Positions 1 to 9,668 of a DNA stretch of 64,000 bases are shown here, piece after piece. The DNA comes from Enterococcus hulanensis (GTDB lineage: Bacteria > Bacillota > Bacilli > Lactobacillales > Enterococcaceae), in NCBI RefSeq assembly GCF_005405485.1, contig NZ_BJED01000004.1, positions 173,230 through 237,229 of the forward strand, read 5' to 3'. The translations under genes were made by a program, and so were the position numbers. A model generated the notes under the pieces. That model was not told the DNA's origin, searched no databases, and was given only the letters and a program-made list of their open reading frames with translations. Position 1 is the first letter of the stretch, and every line of letters starts with the position of its first letter.

Positions 1-11
1 CAAACTTAATA

Positions 12-33
12 AAACTGCGAAAAGCAGAACTGA
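12..33 (+). repeat. Dispersed intergenic repeat, copy 1
   Basis: This 22-base segment differs at one position from 56041-56062 and is close to the reverse complement of 35675-35695. Like the 56041 copy, it lies just beyond a Rho-independent terminator. The function is unknown. Confidence 0.6.
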
Positions 34-144
34 CAGCTATCTCCACATCATGGTATGCATTTTCCTAAAAACCAGGAAAATGTTTATTGTCATTTCGCAT
101 ACGATTCTACTTAACCAGCTGAAGCTGGTAGTAGAACTCGCAAA

Positions 145-169
145 AAAGCACCGATCGGCAAATCGGTGC
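145..169 (-). terminator. Rho-independent terminator
   Basis: A perfect stem AGCACCGAT/ATCGGTGCT with a short loop is followed, reading the minus strand, by a run of six T. It probably ends the transcript of the minus-strand gene at 317-742, 150 bases upstream. Confidence 0.75.
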
Positions 170-316
170 TAAAGGAGTATTACCTAAATGCAATGAAAAA
201 GAAAAGGTTGTTATTGGTTATGAGATAATAATACCCGATCCTTCTCCATTTGTATTTAAAATAACGTTATAATAAAATTAGAAAACCTTTGTTCTCTTTG
301 AATTTTAGTTTGTTGC

Positions 317-742
317 TTATTTCAATAACAAGTTCGTGATTTTTTGAATAGTTTTATAAATCGTGTCAGTCGCAGCGTCTTGTCTTTTTTCAGCCGCATT
401 AAAAGCTTCTTCATTCACTTCCGGCAATAAACTGTCAGTCATTTCTTGACAACCGGCCACGTATTGAACGTAAGCTTTCTCAAAGCTCTTATGATTTCCC
501 ATTACTTTTGCTGGTGCCTTTAACATACCGATTTTTTTTAAATTTAATTGATAGAACTGTGTTCCCTCTTTAAACAATTCGTGAATTTCAGATAAACGTT
601 CCTGATCAAACTCAGCCATTTTCTTTTCATCTAAAGCAGTACGGATTTCTTCATAGCTTGGATGTAAACGTTCACCCATTTTTTCTGTATTTTGGACGAT
701 TTCATTAATTTCTCTCGCATAAAACCCTGTATTAGGTCGCAT
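317..742 (-). CDS. Hypothetical protein, 141 aa
   Basis: I do not recognise this family. The 141-residue product is charged and predicted mainly helical, with no signal peptide or membrane segment, so it is probably cytoplasmic. A central KxxGMLKAPAKVMGNHKSFE stretch (about residues 69-88) and a helical C-terminus are the only distinctive parts. The start at 742 is preceded on the minus strand by a purine-rich AGAAAGTAGGA SD region. It is monocistronic, divergent from the acetyltransferase at 894 and ended by the hairpin at 145-169. Confidence that it is a real gene is high; its function is unknown. Confidence 0.75.
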   Translation of the reverse strand: MRPNTGFYAREINEIVQNTEKMGERLHPSYEEIRTALDEKKMAEFDQERLSEIHELFKEGTQFYQLNLKKIGMLKAPAKVMGNHKSFEKAYVQYVAGCQEMTDSLLPEVNEEAFNAAEKRQDAATDTIYKTIQKITNLLLK

Positions 743-893
743 TCATTTATTCCTACTTTCTATCTTTTGATACCTTCATTTTACCGATTTTCGTTCAATA
801 TGCAAAGCGGCTCAAGAAATATTAAGAAATGACTTCATTTCTGTCTGGATTGATGGTACCTTTGAAATAATAAATTTTTTAGGAGGCATGTTT

Positions 894-1400
894 ATGGATA
901 CCATCATTCGAAAATGGCGGTTAGAGGATGCGAAGGATTTAGCGGAAATGTTAAACAACAAAAAAATTCAAGACAACTTACGAGACGGCTTGCCTTTGCC
1001 TTATACCGAAAAAGATGGTTCAGCATTTATTCAAGACATGCTTGCTGCGGACCCAACAAAAACATTTGCGTTTGCGATCGTAAATACTGAGGATCAAGCG
1101 ATCGGCAGCGTCGGAGCTTTTCGCTGTGAAAACATCCACCAGCAAACTGCCGAGATGGGCTACTATTTAGCCGAGGACTATTGGGGTCAAGGTTTCGTTA
1201 CTAAGGCCGTAAAGCAGCTGACGGACTATCTTTTTGCCGAAACTGACATCATTCGAATTTTCGCTGAGCCTTTCTCAACGAATCAAGGTTCTTGTCGTGT
1301 GCTGGAAAAATGCGGCTTCCAACTCGAAGGGACTTTACGGAAAAACGCAGTGAAAAATGGTGAAGTAAAAGATATGCAGATGTATGCTTTGATCAAATAA
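894..1400 (+). CDS. GNAT-family N-acetyltransferase (RimJ/RimL type)
   Basis: This is a 168-residue acetyltransferase of the GNAT fold, probably acetylating a protein N-terminus or small amine with acetyl-CoA. Seen in the sequence: an N-terminal IRKWRLEDAKDLAEML segment, the family core GYYLAEDYWGQGFVTKAV (about residues 100-117, the Q/RxxGxG/A-type acetyl-CoA loop), and the C-terminal NQGSCRVLEKCGFQLEGTLR motif typical of RimJ/RimL enzymes. An ATG also occurs at 888, but the AGGAGG at 881-886 is only one base from it and seven bases from the ATG at 894, so 894 is chosen. It is single-gene and convergent with the P-type ATPase. The substrate cannot be told. Confidence 0.9.
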   Translation: MDTIIRKWRLEDAKDLAEMLNNKKIQDNLRDGLPLPYTEKDGSAFIQDMLAADPTKTFAFAIVNTEDQAIGSVGAFRCENIHQQTAEMGYYLAEDYWGQGFVTKAVKQLTDYLFAETDIIRIFAEPFSTNQGSCRVLEKCGFQLEGTLRKNAVKNGEVKDMQMYALIK

Positions 1401-1401
1401 A

Positions 1402-1447
1402 AAAACTTCGCATGTCGATCGATTTCTGATCGCATGCGAAGTTTTAT
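1402..1447. terminator. Bidirectional terminator
   Basis: Arms AACTTCGCATG/CATGCGAAGTT with an inner GATCGATT region are flanked by A-rich and T-rich tracts. The hairpin can end both the GNAT gene and the convergent ATPase gene. Confidence 0.8.
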
Positions 1448-1448
1448 T

Positions 1449-4127
1449 TTATTTATCTTTTTGTGCGCTTCGTTGGAAGAATTTAACGATTTCAACAATT
1501 GGAATGATCGCAAAGGATGCACCAATTACGATTCCCCATTGATACAAATCAAGATGTGCTACACGGAAGATATCATTCAATCCTGGTACCACGATAATGA
1601 CCATCATCAACACAAAGGATAGCAAGATCGCCCAGTTGAAGCTCTTATTGCGGAACGGTCCAACTTTAAACAATGATTGATGAACTGATTTTACGTTAAA
1701 GGCATGGAACAGCTGCATTAAACCTAAAGTAGCAAATGCCATTGTCAACGCATCAGAGTGGATTTCAACATAGCTTGTATGAACAGGCCATTGAATCGCA
1801 GACCAGTATACAAACAAGACTGTCGCAGCTTCTAAGATACCTTGATAGATAATACTTGAGAAGACACCACCGGAGAATAGATTTGAGCTGCGTCCACGCG
1901 GCTTATGATGCATCAGATCTTTTTCAGCTGGTTCCATTCCCAAAGCAATCGCTGGGAATGTATCAGTTACCAAGTTAATCCACAATAGATGGATCGGCAG
2001 CAAGGTATCCCAACCTAGCAATGTAGCAATAAACAAGGTTAGCACTTCACCTAAGTTAGCCGCTAATAGATACTGAACAGCTTTTTGAATATTTGAGAAG
2101 ACTTTACGTCCTTCTTCAACAGCCACAACGATTGTCGCAAAGTTATCATCTGCAAGGACCATATCAGAAGCGCCCTTAGAAACCTCTGTCCCTGTGATCC
2201 CCATACCGATACCGATATCCGCTTGTTTCAATGCAGGTGCATCATTTACACCGTCACCGGTCATGGCTACAACTTTACCTTCTTTTTGCCATGCTTTTAC
2301 GATCCGAACTTTATGCTCTGGAGAAACCCGTGCATAAACTGAATAGTGTTCTACTTTTTGAGCAAATTCTTCATCAGACATTTCATTTAATTGTGCACCA
2401 GTTAAAACAGAATCGTCATCACCTTTTTCGATGATTCCTAAACGAGCAGCAATTGCTTCAGCAGTGTCTTTGTGATCCCCTGTGATCATGATAGGACGGA
2501 CACCAGCTTCTTTAGCTACACGTACTGCTTCCGCTGCTTCCGCACGTTCTGGGTCGATCATGCCGACTAGGCCAGCAAAGATCAAATCATTTTCGACGAC
2601 TTCGGTTTCCAATTCAACTGGAACTTGATCGACATACTTATAAGCCATCCCCAACACACGCAATGCTTGTTGAGCCATGTCTTTATTATTAGCTAGAATA
2701 TCTTGTTTTTCTTTGTCTGTCATTGGTACGACTTGACCATTTAACAGAATTTGTGACGTCCGATCAAGCAAGACATCTGGCGCACCTTTTACAGCCACCA
2801 AGATTTTGCCATCTTTTTCTTCATGCAGCGTACTCATCAATTTACGATCCGAATCGAATGGCAGCTCGCCGACACGAGGTTCTGCGGCTACTTTTTCACG
2901 TACATCAAAATTATTATTCAATCCAAATTGAACTAACGCCGTTTCTGTCGGATCACCGATCAAACTGCCGTCTTGCGCAATTTTAGTATCGTTAGCATAG
3001 TTCATGACTTTCATCGCCATGCTGTCGCTAGGAACTTCACCGTTTGCGTCATATTGATGGTTATCTACGTATAATTTTTCAACCGTCATTTGGTTCAGCG
3101 TCAGTGTACCTGTTTTATCTGAAGCAATGATATCTGTTGAACCCAATGTTTCAACGGCTGGTAATTTACGGATCACTGAGTTTCGTTTCGCCATTACCTG
3201 TGTACCTAGAGCTAGGATGATCGTAACGATCGCAGGCAATCCTTCTGGAATCGCAGCAACAGCCAATGAAATTGAGGTCAATAACATATCAACCCAAGAA
3301 GTATTGTTGAAGAAAATCCCAACGAAAAACATCACTACAGCGATAATAATAATTGCAAAGGTCAAGAATTTACTTAACTGATTCAAGTTGGTTTTAAGCG
3401 GGGTTTCAGTTTCATCCGCTTGCGCCAGCATGCCGGCAATTTTTCCGACTTCGGTGTTCATCCCAGTGTTGACAACAACACCTTTACCACGACCGTAAGT
3501 CACATTACTATTTGAATAAGCCATATTAACGCGATCGCCAATCCCGACTTCGCCTTCATCAATGACAATCAATTCTTTTTCAACTGGAACTGATTCACCA
3601 GTCAGTGCTGCTTCTTCAATCTTTAATGAAGCAATTTCGATCAAACGTAAATCGGCCGGTACCACATCGCCTGCTTCCAGCATAACGATATCCCCAGGAA
3701 CAAGATCCGTTGATTTCACCGAGCTTGTATGACCGTCTCGCAAGACATTGGCATTTGGCGTTGACATTTCACGTAAAGCTTCGATTGCTTCTTCTGCTTT
3801 AGATTCTTGCACCACACCCATTACCGCATTGATGATTACCACGGCTAAGATAATGATCGAATCAACCACTTCATGAGAAACAACGGCGGAAATGACTGCC
3901 GCAAACAGCAGGACAATGATCATTAAATCCTTAAACTGTTCTAAGAAGCGAGCGGCCATGCTTTTCTTTTCGCCCTCTTCTAGTTCGTTCAAACCGTATT
4001 CGTTTAGGCGTTTTTCTGCTTCAGCAGATGTCAGCCCATCTTCTGTCGTTTGAACTTCTGCTAAAACCTGCTCTTTTTCTTCTGAGTAAAAAGGTTTTAT
4101 CAGTTGTTGTTTTTTCTCTTCTGACAT
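1449..4127 (-). CDS. P-type cation-transporting ATPase, Ca2+ (P2A) type
   Basis: An 892-residue membrane pump that exports a divalent cation, of the SERCA-like P2A group found in Listeria (LMCA1), lactococci and streptococci. Visible motifs: TGES at about 176-179 (actuator domain), PEGL at 294-297 (M4), the phosphorylated Asp in DKTGTLT at about 337, and the hinge [15 protein letters not shown] (M5) and WINLVTD (M6) keep residues equivalent to Ca2+ ligands of SERCA. The frame is open to 4331, but the start at 4127 is right: it follows AAGGAGGA, and upstream sequence is an untranslated leader. Regulation by a Mn2+ riboswitch (4164-4290) suggests that Mn2+ export or Mn/Ca homeostasis is the real role, as known for riboswitch-linked relatives in lactococci and pneumococci. 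Substrate is inferred. Confidence 0.93.
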   Translation of the reverse strand: MSEEKKQQLIKPFYSEEKEQVLAEVQTTEDGLTSAEAEKRLNEYGLNELEEGEKKSMAARFLEQFKDLMIIVLLFAAVISAVVSHEVVDSIIILAVVIINAVMGVVQESKAEEAIEALREMSTPNANVLRDGHTSSVKSTDLVPGDIVMLEAGDVVPADLRLIEIASLKIEEAALTGESVPVEKELIVIDEGEVGIGDRVNMAYSNSNVTYGRGKGVVVNTGMNTEVGKIAGMLAQADETETPLKTNLNQLSKFLTFAIIIIAVVMFFVGIFFNNTSWVDMLLTSISLAVAAIPEGLPAIVTIILALGTQVMAKRNSVIRKLPAVETLGSTDIIASDKTGTLTLNQMTVEKLYVDNHQYDANGEVPSDSMAMKVMNYANDTKIAQDGSLIGDPTETALVQFGLNNNFDVREKVAAEPRVGELPFDSDRKLMSTLHEEKDGKILVAVKGAPDVLLDRTSQILLNGQVVPMTDKEKQDILANNKDMAQQALRVLGMAYKYVDQVPVELETEVVENDLIFAGLVGMIDPERAEAAEAVRVAKEAGVRPIMITGDHKDTAEAIAARLGIIEKGDDDSVLTGAQLNEMSDEEFAQKVEHYSVYARVSPEHKVRIVKAWQKEGKVVAMTGDGVNDAPALKQADIGIGMGITGTEVSKGASDMVLADDNFATIVVAVEEGRKVFSNIQKAVQYLLAANLGEVLTLFIATLLGWDTLLPIHLLWINLVTDTFPAIALGMEPAEKDLMHHKPRGRSSNLFSGGVFSSIIYQGILEAATVLFVYWSAIQWPVHTSYVEIHSDALTMAFATLGLMQLFHAFNVKSVHQSLFKVGPFRNKSFNWAILLSFVLMMVIIVVPGLNDIFRVAHLDLYQWGIVIGASFAIIPIVEIVKFFQRSAQKDK

Positions 4128-4163
4128 TATTATCCTCCTTAAAATAGTGTTCCTTTCGGGAGT

Positions 4164-4290
4164 AAAAAAAATAGACTTGTGTATGCGAAAAGCACATACA
4201 TAAGTCTCACTATTTAAGACAACACCAGAAAAACATCTTTTCTTGTTGGTGGCGTTGCCACAGCTTGCGCTGCTAGTTACTCCCTCATGA
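4164..4290 (-). promoter_or_regulatory. Probable yybP-ykoY Mn2+ riboswitch with terminator
   Basis: The minus-strand leader begins with GGGAGTAACTAGC, the GGGAGUA-type signature of the yybP-ykoY aptamer. A GC-rich helix follows, then a TGGCAACGCCACC segment. It ends in a long hairpin (4173-4207, arms AGACTTATGTATGTGC/GCATACACAAGTCT) with an eight-T run. The SD and start codon of the P-type ATPase follow 36 bases later. Known yybP-ykoY switches bind Mn2+ and turn on exporters, including P-type ATPases. The aptamer assignment is from memory of the consensus, without a covariance search. Confidence 0.75.
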
Positions 4291-4301
4291 ATACAAAACG
4301 A

Positions 4302-4331
4302 ATTATAGCATGAGAAAAGGCGGGAATACAA
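4302..4331 (-). promoter_or_regulatory. Promoter of the ATPase/riboswitch transcript
   Basis: On the minus strand, TTGTAT (4326-4331) and a perfect TATAAT (4302-4307) are separated by 18 bases, placing the start of transcription about ten bases before the riboswitch. Confidence 0.7.
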
Positions 4332-4368
4332 TCCTAACTTTCAAAATAAGCGATTGTAAGAGCTTCCA

Positions 4369-5115
4369 CTAGAGACTTTTTGTCCAAAAATCTTCAGCTG
4401 TTCCTTGTTCCATGCCCATTATAAACTTTTCTCGAATATCTGGGTAGTTTTTAGCAACGCGCGTCACTAAGTTTTTAATTTCTTCCCGCTTGGTCTTCTT
4501 ATCCACAGGACAAGGATTAAAAATGACCGGCAATTCTTCGCGTTTCACAAGTCGAATGATTTGTTTTTCTTCCAAATAGATCATCGGGCGGATTAATGTC
4601 ACGTTTGTCTTGGTCAAATAGCTTTTCGGTTCAAAACTATTCATCCGGCCGTGAAACAAAAAGTTCATAAAGTACGTTTCCAATGCATCATCCACGTGAT
4701 GCCCTAACGCCACTTTTTGACAGCCTAATTCACTAGCCCGATTGTATAAGATTCCTCGACGCAGCTTCGCGCACAAGGAACAGGGCGATTTTTCTTCTCG
4801 AATATCAAAAACGACCTTAGCGATGTTTGTCGGGACGACCTCTAATTGATAGCCCAGGCTTTCCACAAACTCTTTCATGGGTGTGATGTCACAGCCTTCA
4901 AAGCCCATGTCGAGAGAAATCGGCACAATCTCAAAATCAAAACCCAAACGTCTTTGCCGGCGAATTCGATCCAGCAAATAAAGCAATGTCGTACTGTCTT
5001 TGCCGCCGCTCATGCCGATTGCTACCTTATCACCAGGTTCGATCATCTGGTGATTCAAGATAGCACGGCGCAACGGATTATAGTAATTCTGATTGTCTTT
5101 CTTTTTAAATCCCAT
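4369..5115 (-). CDS. TtcA-like tRNA 2-thiolation ATPase
   Basis: A 248-residue cytoplasmic PP-loop ATPase of the TtcA/TilS superfamily. The nucleotide loop SGGKDS is at residues 36-41. Cys112 and Cys115 (PCSLC) and Cys202 (NPCPV) match the three cysteines that hold the [4Fe-4S] cluster in TtcA, which adds sulfur to cytidine 32 of tRNA. GHHVDDALET (about 138-147) is the second ATP-binding segment. The start at 5115 follows an AGGAG-type SD. It lies 23 bases after the LTA-synthase-like gene and probably shares its transcript. Whether the product is 2-thiocytidine or another thiolated base is not decided by sequence alone. Confidence 0.88.
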   Translation of the reverse strand: MGFKKKDNQNYYNPLRRAILNHQMIEPGDKVAIGMSGGKDSTTLLYLLDRIRRQRRLGFDFEIVPISLDMGFEGCDITPMKEFVESLGYQLEVVPTNIAKVVFDIREEKSPCSLCAKLRRGILYNRASELGCQKVALGHHVDDALETYFMNFLFHGRMNSFEPKSYLTKTNVTLIRPMIYLEEKQIIRLVKREELPVIFNPCPVDKKTKREEIKNLVTRVAKNYPDIREKFIMGMEQGTAEDFWTKSL

Positions 5116-5138
5116 ACCTGCTCCTTTAGTCCACCTGT

Positions 5139-6944
5139 CTATTCAAAGAATTTTTCTTTTAAGCTGTACTGCTTCCCAGCTGTTATGTCATATTGGATCA
5201 TTTGATAATCCTGATAAATCTTTTCTTGCTGCTTATTTAAACGTGCTTCTTTGAACCATTGTCCACTTTGATAGTACATGCCCTTTTCAAACGCAGGCAA
5301 TTCTTTTTGTAAAGCGACTAATAAACTCTGAAAACCCGTTAGTTGAAGTCTCCCTTGTTGGAAAAGGTCAGCCGCAAAATAAAACGGACTAGTCGTAACT
5401 TGCTGGTTATTCAATTGATGACGATTGTCATACATTAAAAATTCCGTCTCGTGTAATTGATGACCTTGATTTTCTTCTTGGATCGCATCTGAATAAATAC
5501 CCGGCAAATGATCTCCCCAAAAAACAACGAGCGTTCGTTCTGGCAAATCATCTAATTTTTCTAAAAAGGCCTTCAAAGCTTCACTGCTATAAGCGATATC
5601 CTGCAAATAGCTTCTTACCGCAGAACTATTATCCCCTTGTACACCATATGGCAGATCATTATATTTATTTTCGTAAGGCATATGTGTCTGCATCGTCACA
5701 AGGTGCAAAAATTGCGGCTTTTTATTTTTTTCTAATTGATCAAAGATTTCTTGATACGCAGCTTCATCAGAAATATAGGGATTATTTTCGATCTTATCCG
5801 TATGCTTCATGGTACTTTCATCTAAAAATTGATCAAAACCAAACGTTTTATAAACATCTTTTCTTTTGTACATCGACGTATTATAAGGATGAATCGCGGT
5901 CGTTTCATACCCCCGCCCTTTTAAAGTTCCTACCAATGATGGAAACGAAGAAAACTCCGGCACTAACATTGTATAAGGTGTCGTCATTTGCGCATTAAAA
6001 AGCTCCATAGAAAAACCAGTCAGCGCTTCAAACTCAATATTCGCTGTTCCGCCGCCATAGTTTTGCGACAGCATTTGTCCACTATACGTCTTATTCGCCA
6101 CCGCACGATAATCCTGCAGCGGATCTCCGCCAAAGATTTCTACTCCGTCTAAACGTCCGGGATCAGAGAAACTTTCACTCATCACATAAACAATATTTGG
6201 TTTTTCATCAGTTGCGTCTTTTGTTTTGTTCTGATACTCCTTCGTTACTTTTTTAACAGCAGACGCTGAATAATTTTCCGGTTTTTCCATCGCCTCTACC
6301 GGCAGGTTGTATAAGAAGCCGCCCATAAACCCGGTATTATAGTAGTTCATTTTTTGACTATAAGGAATCCACAAAGCCGTTTTATTATACGCCTTGCGCA
6401 ACAAATTTCCCTGCTGGTTAAACCCGCCGATATATATCAGTAAGCCGCTGGTTAAGACAAAAAGACCTACGCGCAGCCACTGCCGTTTCTTCTCCAGCTT
6501 CAAGCTTTTTCTGATACTAAAAACAATCAAAAAGATACCAACTGCTAAAAGCAGGATAAACAGAATGAACAAAGGAATTCCAACCATGTCGCGAATCATT
6601 CCAAATTCCGTGATCATTTTCAAATCATCCGGATAAATCGGCTCCATACGATATTTCATTTTCAAATAATTAGCGATCCCTACACCAATCACCGTTAGAG
6701 TATAAAAGATACTGCCGGTTTTTAACGACCCTAGAAAACTGCTGATCCATCCGTAGAAAATAAGTAACACGAAACAACCTAAAAAGAATTTTTCTGTATG
6801 CCAAGAAAACGCAAATTTAAATGCTAAATCAAAAGAAAACTCATTTTGCGTTAATTGGAAAAAAAGATTTGAAACAATAATTAAACCTACCACGCCGATA
6901 ATTTTTAAAAATTGGCGCCAAGGAAATTTTCGAAGTCTTTGCAT
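5139..6944 (-). CDS. LTA synthase-family phosphoglycerol transferase
   Basis: A 601-residue membrane enzyme with about five N-terminal transmembrane helices (within residues 13-175) and a large extracellular sulfatase-fold domain (about 245-560). Seen: NIVYVMSESFSD (first metal-binding acid), GGGTANIEFEALTG with the Thr that is the LtaS nucleophile, HPYNTSMYKR, LVTMQTHMPY, and FWGDHLPG with the metal-binding Asp/His. Such enzymes transfer glycerol phosphate from phosphatidylglycerol to lipoteichoic acid or a primer. Start at 6944 follows GGGAGAG. A C-terminal tail after residue 560 is not recognised. Whether it is the main LtaS, a primase or another paralogue cannot be told here. Confidence 0.88.
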   Translation of the reverse strand: MQRLRKFPWRQFLKIIGVVGLIIVSNLFFQLTQNEFSFDLAFKFAFSWHTEKFFLGCFVLLIFYGWISSFLGSLKTGSIFYTLTVIGVGIANYLKMKYRMEPIYPDDLKMITEFGMIRDMVGIPLFILFILLLAVGIFLIVFSIRKSLKLEKKRQWLRVGLFVLTSGLLIYIGGFNQQGNLLRKAYNKTALWIPYSQKMNYYNTGFMGGFLYNLPVEAMEKPENYSASAVKKVTKEYQNKTKDATDEKPNIVYVMSESFSDPGRLDGVEIFGGDPLQDYRAVANKTYSGQMLSQNYGGGTANIEFEALTGFSMELFNAQMTTPYTMLVPEFSSFPSLVGTLKGRGYETTAIHPYNTSMYKRKDVYKTFGFDQFLDESTMKHTDKIENNPYISDEAAYQEIFDQLEKNKKPQFLHLVTMQTHMPYENKYNDLPYGVQGDNSSAVRSYLQDIAYSSEALKAFLEKLDDLPERTLVVFWGDHLPGIYSDAIQEENQGHQLHETEFLMYDNRHQLNNQQVTTSPFYFAADLFQQGRLQLTGFQSLLVALQKELPAFEKGMYYQSGQWFKEARLNKQQEKIYQDYQMIQYDITAGKQYSLKEKFFE

Positions 6945-7131
6945 ATATCTCTCCCATTCATAAACTCATTTTTCAAATGCGAAAAACAAGTTTGATGTTC
7001 CTCCCATATCTCAGTCAGCTAGAACGCCTTATTGCGAAGAAAAGCTGGACTTATATCCTAAACATTTTAGCGAGAAAACTATGGAATGTAAAGAACACCA
7101 GAATTTCTGCAACTAATTTTAACGAAAAGAA

Positions 7132-7159
7132 GCCTAGTGAAGAAAAATCTCCACTAGGC
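7132..7159 (-). terminator. nadE terminator
   Basis: Stem GCCTAGTG/CACTAGGC, followed on the minus strand by a T-rich run (complement of 7121-7131). It lies 13 bases past the nadE stop. Confidence 0.75.
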
Positions 7160-7171
7160 CTCATTTTCGAT

Positions 7172-7996
7172 CTATTTCCAAAAGTCATCAAAAATCGTAA
7201 TCGGCAAATGACGTTTATGCTGTGTCTTATGCCACCAATTTTCGAGCGTTGCTTGTGCCTTTGAGTCAATCTGCTTACCTTCTAAATAATCATCAATGTC
7301 ATCATAAGTCACACCTAGCGCTACTTCATCAGCGATCAATGGTTTACCATCTTCTAAATCAGCAGTCGGTACTTTCAAATATAGCGCTTCGTCGGCACCT
7401 AGTTCTTTCAACAACATCTTCCCCTGTCGCTTGTTCAGACGGAACAAAGGCAAAATATCTGCACCGCCGTCACCAAATTTCGTGAAGAAACCAGTGATGT
7501 TTTCTGCTGCATGATCTGTTCCGATAACAGCCCCTTGATTGTCGCCTGCGATTCCATACTGAGTGATCATCCGTTGACGTGCTTTGATATTTCCTTTATT
7601 AAAGTCGCTGATGGTCACACCTGCTTCTTCTAAAGCAGCAACCTCCGCATCAACAGCTCCCTTGATATTTACACTTAAATTAACATCGGGTTGAATAAAC
7701 GCCAATGCTTTTTTAGCATCCGCTTCATCAGCCTGTGCCCCATAAGGCAAACGTACAGCGATAAACTTATAGCTTGCATCGCCAGTTTCCTGACGCATTT
7801 CTTCCATTGTAAGCTGAGCCAGTCGACCTGCCAATGAAGAATCTTGCCCGCCGCTGATCCCTAAGACAAATGTCTTTAAAAAAGGATGTTTCTTAAGATA
7901 AGCTTTTAAGAATTCAACACTCTTTCGAATTTCCTCTTGCGGATCAATTGTTGGCCTCGTCCCTAATTCTTTGATTATTTCTGCTTGCAACGTCAT
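7172..7996 (-). CDS. nadE: NH3-dependent NAD+ synthetase
   Basis: A 274-residue cytoplasmic enzyme that amidates nicotinic acid adenine dinucleotide to NAD+ using ammonia and ATP. The PP-loop SGGQDSS is at about 48-54, and [26 protein letters not shown] (about 159-184) is the conserved NaAD/ATP-binding segment. Length is usual for the ammonia-dependent form, and there is no N-terminal glutaminase domain. It starts 15 bases after pncB, so the two form a nicotinate salvage operon: PncB makes NaMN, an adenylyltransferase outside this window makes NaAD, and NadE finishes NAD+. Confidence 0.96.
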   Translation of the reverse strand: MTLQAEIIKELGTRPTIDPQEEIRKSVEFLKAYLKKHPFLKTFVLGISGGQDSSLAGRLAQLTMEEMRQETGDASYKFIAVRLPYGAQADEADAKKALAFIQPDVNLSVNIKGAVDAEVAALEEAGVTISDFNKGNIKARQRMITQYGIAGDNQGAVIGTDHAAENITGFFTKFGDGGADILPLFRLNKRQGKMLLKELGADEALYLKVPTADLEDGKPLIADEVALGVTYDDIDDYLEGKQIDSKAQATLENWWHKTQHKRHLPITIFDDFWK

Positions 7997-8011
7997 GAAA
8001 AATCCACTCCT

Positions 8012-9484
8012 TTAATCTTCTTGTCCTGTTTTTACCACAGATTGACGTACTTGGTCCATAATTTTGTTTTTGTGGTTCCAACATTCGGTAGACAGATCAA
8101 CTGGGTATTTTTGTGGATTCAGGTCACGTTTGTATTCTTCCCATAATGAATCAAGACTGTCTTTGGCAGTTTGTTTGACGGTTTCTAAATCTGGCAGCTC
8201 ATAAATACGTTCTCCATCTACAAAAATATCTTTAAGAACTGCCCGTGCTTCAAAATTCTTCACAGTCTTATTGATATAAGGATAGACTGGATGGAACATA
8301 TAGATTTCTTTTTCTTCTCGCGGATCTTCATCCCACAGCGTCACATAATCCCCTTCGGACTTGCCGTCAGACTTGCGAGTAATCCGCCAAACTTGTTTTT
8401 TCCCTGGTGTCGTAACTTTTTCAGCATTACTAGAAAGCTTGATCGTATCCACCATCTCGCCCTGTTCATTTTCGATCGAAACTAGTTTGAAGACAGCACC
8501 AAGAGCAGGTTGGTCATATGCTGTAATTAACTTCGTACCAACACCCCAAACATCGATCTTGGCATGTTGCATCTTCAAGTTTAAAATCGTACTTTCGTCT
8601 AAATCATTTGATGCATAGATCTTCGCATCTGGGAAGCCTGCTTCGTCTAATTGCTGACGTACTCGTTTTGAAATATAAGCCATGTCGCCGCTATCGATCC
8701 GGACACCTAGGAAATTGATTTTATCGCCCATTTCCCGTGCGACTCTAATCGCACTTGGGACGCCTGATTTGATCGTGTCATAAGTATCGACTAAAAAGAC
8801 ACAGTCACGATGTGTTTCGGCATAAGCTTTAAATCCGTCATAATCGTTACCATAAGATTGAATTAATGAATGAGCATGCGTTCCGCTGTCTGGAATGCCA
8901 AAGATTTTACCTGCCCGTACATTACTTGTGGCATCGGCTCCGCCAATGTAGGCTGCCCGTGTTCCCCAAAGTGCCGCATCTAATTCTTGTGCCCGCCGTG
9001 TTCCAAATTCTAATAATGGATCATCGCCGATCACTGATTTGATTCGAGCTGCTTTAGTCGCGATCAGAGTTTGGAAATTTACAATGTTTAAAAGTGCTGT
9101 TTCAACTAGCTGACATTGCAATAAAGGACCTTCCACTTGAATAATCGGTTCATTACTGAAAACCAGCTCGCCTTCTTCTGCTGAACGAACCGTACAGACA
9201 AATTTGAAGTCTCGCAAATAAGCAATGAACTCTGCTGGATATTTCTCCACCTCAGCTAGATAAGCCAGATCACTTTCACTAAATGTTAAGTCTTCCAAAT
9301 AATTAACTAACCGCTCTAATCCGGCAAAGATGACATAGCCATTATCGAATGGCATATTACGAAAATAACACTCAAATACGGCATGAAGATCCGCCCGACC
9401 AGTCTCCCAATAAGTTTTCATCATGTTGATTTGATAAAGGTCCGTATGAAGTGTCAAACTGTCATCTTCGTACAACTTTTTCAT
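8012..9484 (-). CDS. pncB: Nicotinate phosphoribosyltransferase
   Basis: A 490-residue cytoplasmic enzyme that condenses nicotinate with PRPP to nicotinate mononucleotide, the first step of NAD+ salvage. Visible: TDLYQINMMKTYW near the N-terminus, EFGTRRAQ, the GGADATSNVRAG segment followed by GTHAHSLI (the family's catalytic region), and VWGVGTKLITAYDQPALGAVFKL (phosphate binding). The frame is open to 9610, but GAGGAG lies 8 bases from the ATG at 9484 and too close to the ATG six bases before it, so 9484 is chosen. First gene of the pncB-nadE operon. Confidence 0.95.
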   Translation of the reverse strand: MKKLYEDDSLTLHTDLYQINMMKTYWETGRADLHAVFECYFRNMPFDNGYVIFAGLERLVNYLEDLTFSESDLAYLAEVEKYPAEFIAYLRDFKFVCTVRSAEEGELVFSNEPIIQVEGPLLQCQLVETALLNIVNFQTLIATKAARIKSVIGDDPLLEFGTRRAQELDAALWGTRAAYIGGADATSNVRAGKIFGIPDSGTHAHSLIQSYGNDYDGFKAYAETHRDCVFLVDTYDTIKSGVPSAIRVAREMGDKINFLGVRIDSGDMAYISKRVRQQLDEAGFPDAKIYASNDLDESTILNLKMQHAKIDVWGVGTKLITAYDQPALGAVFKLVSIENEQGEMVDTIKLSSNAEKVTTPGKKQVWRITRKSDGKSEGDYVTLWDEDPREEKEIYMFHPVYPYINKTVKNFEARAVLKDIFVDGERIYELPDLETVKQTAKDSLDSLWEEYKRDLNPQKYPVDLSTECWNHKNKIMDQVRQSVVKTGQED

Positions 9485-9530
9485 AGTCATGCTCCTCATT
9501 TGTTTTTTAGTAATTTGAACTATTTCACTC

Positions 9531-9539
9531 ATTATATCA
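9531..9539 (-). promoter_or_regulatory. Extended -10 promoter of pncB-nadE
   Basis: Minus-strand TGATATAAT is a TGnTATAAT extended -10. No good -35 is seen 17 bases further upstream, consistent with an extended -10 promoter. Confidence 0.6.
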
Positions 9540-9633
9540 CAAGAGTCCTGTGGGAGTAGCTTTTGCTCCTTGCTGAACTTGAAATTTCCATCAGCGAACT
9601 CATGTATCATTTGGCAGTCCGTATGAAATAAGC

Positions 9634-9661
9634 AAAAAAAAGAAAGACACGAGGTCTTTCT
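9634..9661 (-). terminator. Terminator of the DUF1827-like gene
   Basis: Stem AGAAAGAC/GTCTTTCT is followed on the minus strand by a run of seven or more T, just after the stop at 9669. Confidence 0.8.
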
Positions 9662-9668
9662 AAATGAT

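Larger units (their letters stand above)
1..316. other. Intergenic region with repeat and hairpins, no gene seen
   Basis: No convincing reading frame with a ribosome-binding site is visible. The stretch holds one copy of a dispersed repeat (12-33), an inverted repeat at 58-82, a second hairpin at 105-136 with GCTGGT/ACCAGC arms, and a terminator for minus-strand transcription at 145-169. The segment between the terminator and the gene at 317 is AT-rich and appears non-coding. Confidence 0.6.

Noticed and set aside
4128-4331. Longer start for the P-type ATPase
   Set aside because: The region is the riboswitch leader and the SD is at 4133-4140.
6977-7264. Plus-strand reading frame between the LTA-synthase-like gene and nadE
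   Set aside because: It overlaps the nadE terminator and the end of nadE on the other strand, has no good SD and no recognisable family.
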